13,124 bases of DNA. Source: Gammaproteobacteria bacterium. Its GTDB lineage: Bacteria > Pseudomonadota > Gammaproteobacteria > DSM-19610. Both the position numbers and the translations under genes were made by a program. Location of the stretch: assembly GCA_011371465.1 (NCBI GenBank), contig DRQL01000179.1:1-13124 (forward strand). The letters are read 5' to 3'. The notes beneath the pieces were generated by a model that was given only the letters and a program-made list of their open reading frames with translations, was not told the DNA's origin and searched no databases. This document shows, piece after piece, positions 12,990 through 13,124 of the stretch (position 1 is its first letter; each line of letters opens with the position of its first letter).

Positions 12990-13124
12990 AAAGCTCCTCC
13001 GGCCGCATGTTCATCCCTGCGGCTACGGGGGATACTGTAAAACACCGGGGATGGCCCGCGCGTTGTCCCTGCGCGCCAAATGCTTGTCCGTTGCTGCTTT
13101 ATGTTGGTGGGCAGATGTGTCGCC
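12990..13124. other. Upstream region of the 194-aa protein gene
   Basis: This stretch holds the strong ribosome site and a GC-rich inverted repeat GCGCG/CGCGC near 13055-13075. No confident promoter or coding start was found. It probably holds the promoter of the minus-strand gene. Confidence 0.4.

Overview
The window reads as chromosomal DNA from a GC-rich environmental gammaproteobacterium. This is inferred from a YidB/YjgR-type gene pair, a VPxPA (PEP-CTERM class) sorting signal, a DUF6524-like membrane protein and an MscS channel. I cannot name the species. No phage, transposase, integrase, CRISPR array or rRNA is visible. The genes are mostly housekeeping-like or uncharacterised envelope and periplasmic proteins.

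Layout. (1) Positions 1-34 are the 3' end of a tRNA, most likely tRNA-Leu, with an encoded CCA. (2) Positions 35-469 are an AT-rich, structured intergenic region. It holds a two-part hairpin, two palindromes, a good sigma-54 (-24/-12) promoter and a 16-bp direct repeat on either side of that promoter. It leads into a 274-aa exported protein with a C-terminal VPVPA/TM/RRK tail, a likely exosortase substrate. (3) Convergent to it is a 254-aa lipoprotein resembling DUF3859. (4) Next, on the minus strand, is a 574-aa cysteine-rich secreted protein of unknown function with a clear intrinsic terminator. (5) Positions 3994-4302 carry several short inverted repeats, including a 21-bp perfect inverted repeat that supplies the stop codon of the next gene. 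(6) The minus-strand pair yidB-like then yjgR-like (HerA-type ATPase) follows. (7) Also on the minus strand are a di-heme cytochrome of the CCP/MauG class and a 66-aa single-TM protein. (8) A plus-strand alpha/beta-hydrolase lipoprotein comes next. (9) A compact minus-strand operon encodes a DUF6524-like protein, a bitopic membrane protein and an MscS channel with a long predicted coiled coil. (10) An unrecognised 194-aa protein ends the window.

How they relate. The products are largely envelope-directed: one sorted surface protein, two lipoproteins, a secreted Cys-rich protein, a periplasmic di-heme enzyme and a three-gene inner-membrane operon. They do not form one obvious pathway. The most novel-looking material is the sigma-54/palindrome/direct-repeat control region of the VPxPA-CTERM gene, the unassigned 574-aa secreted protein, the DUF6524-bitopic protein-MscS operon, and the hairpin element at the 3' end of the yjgR-like gene.
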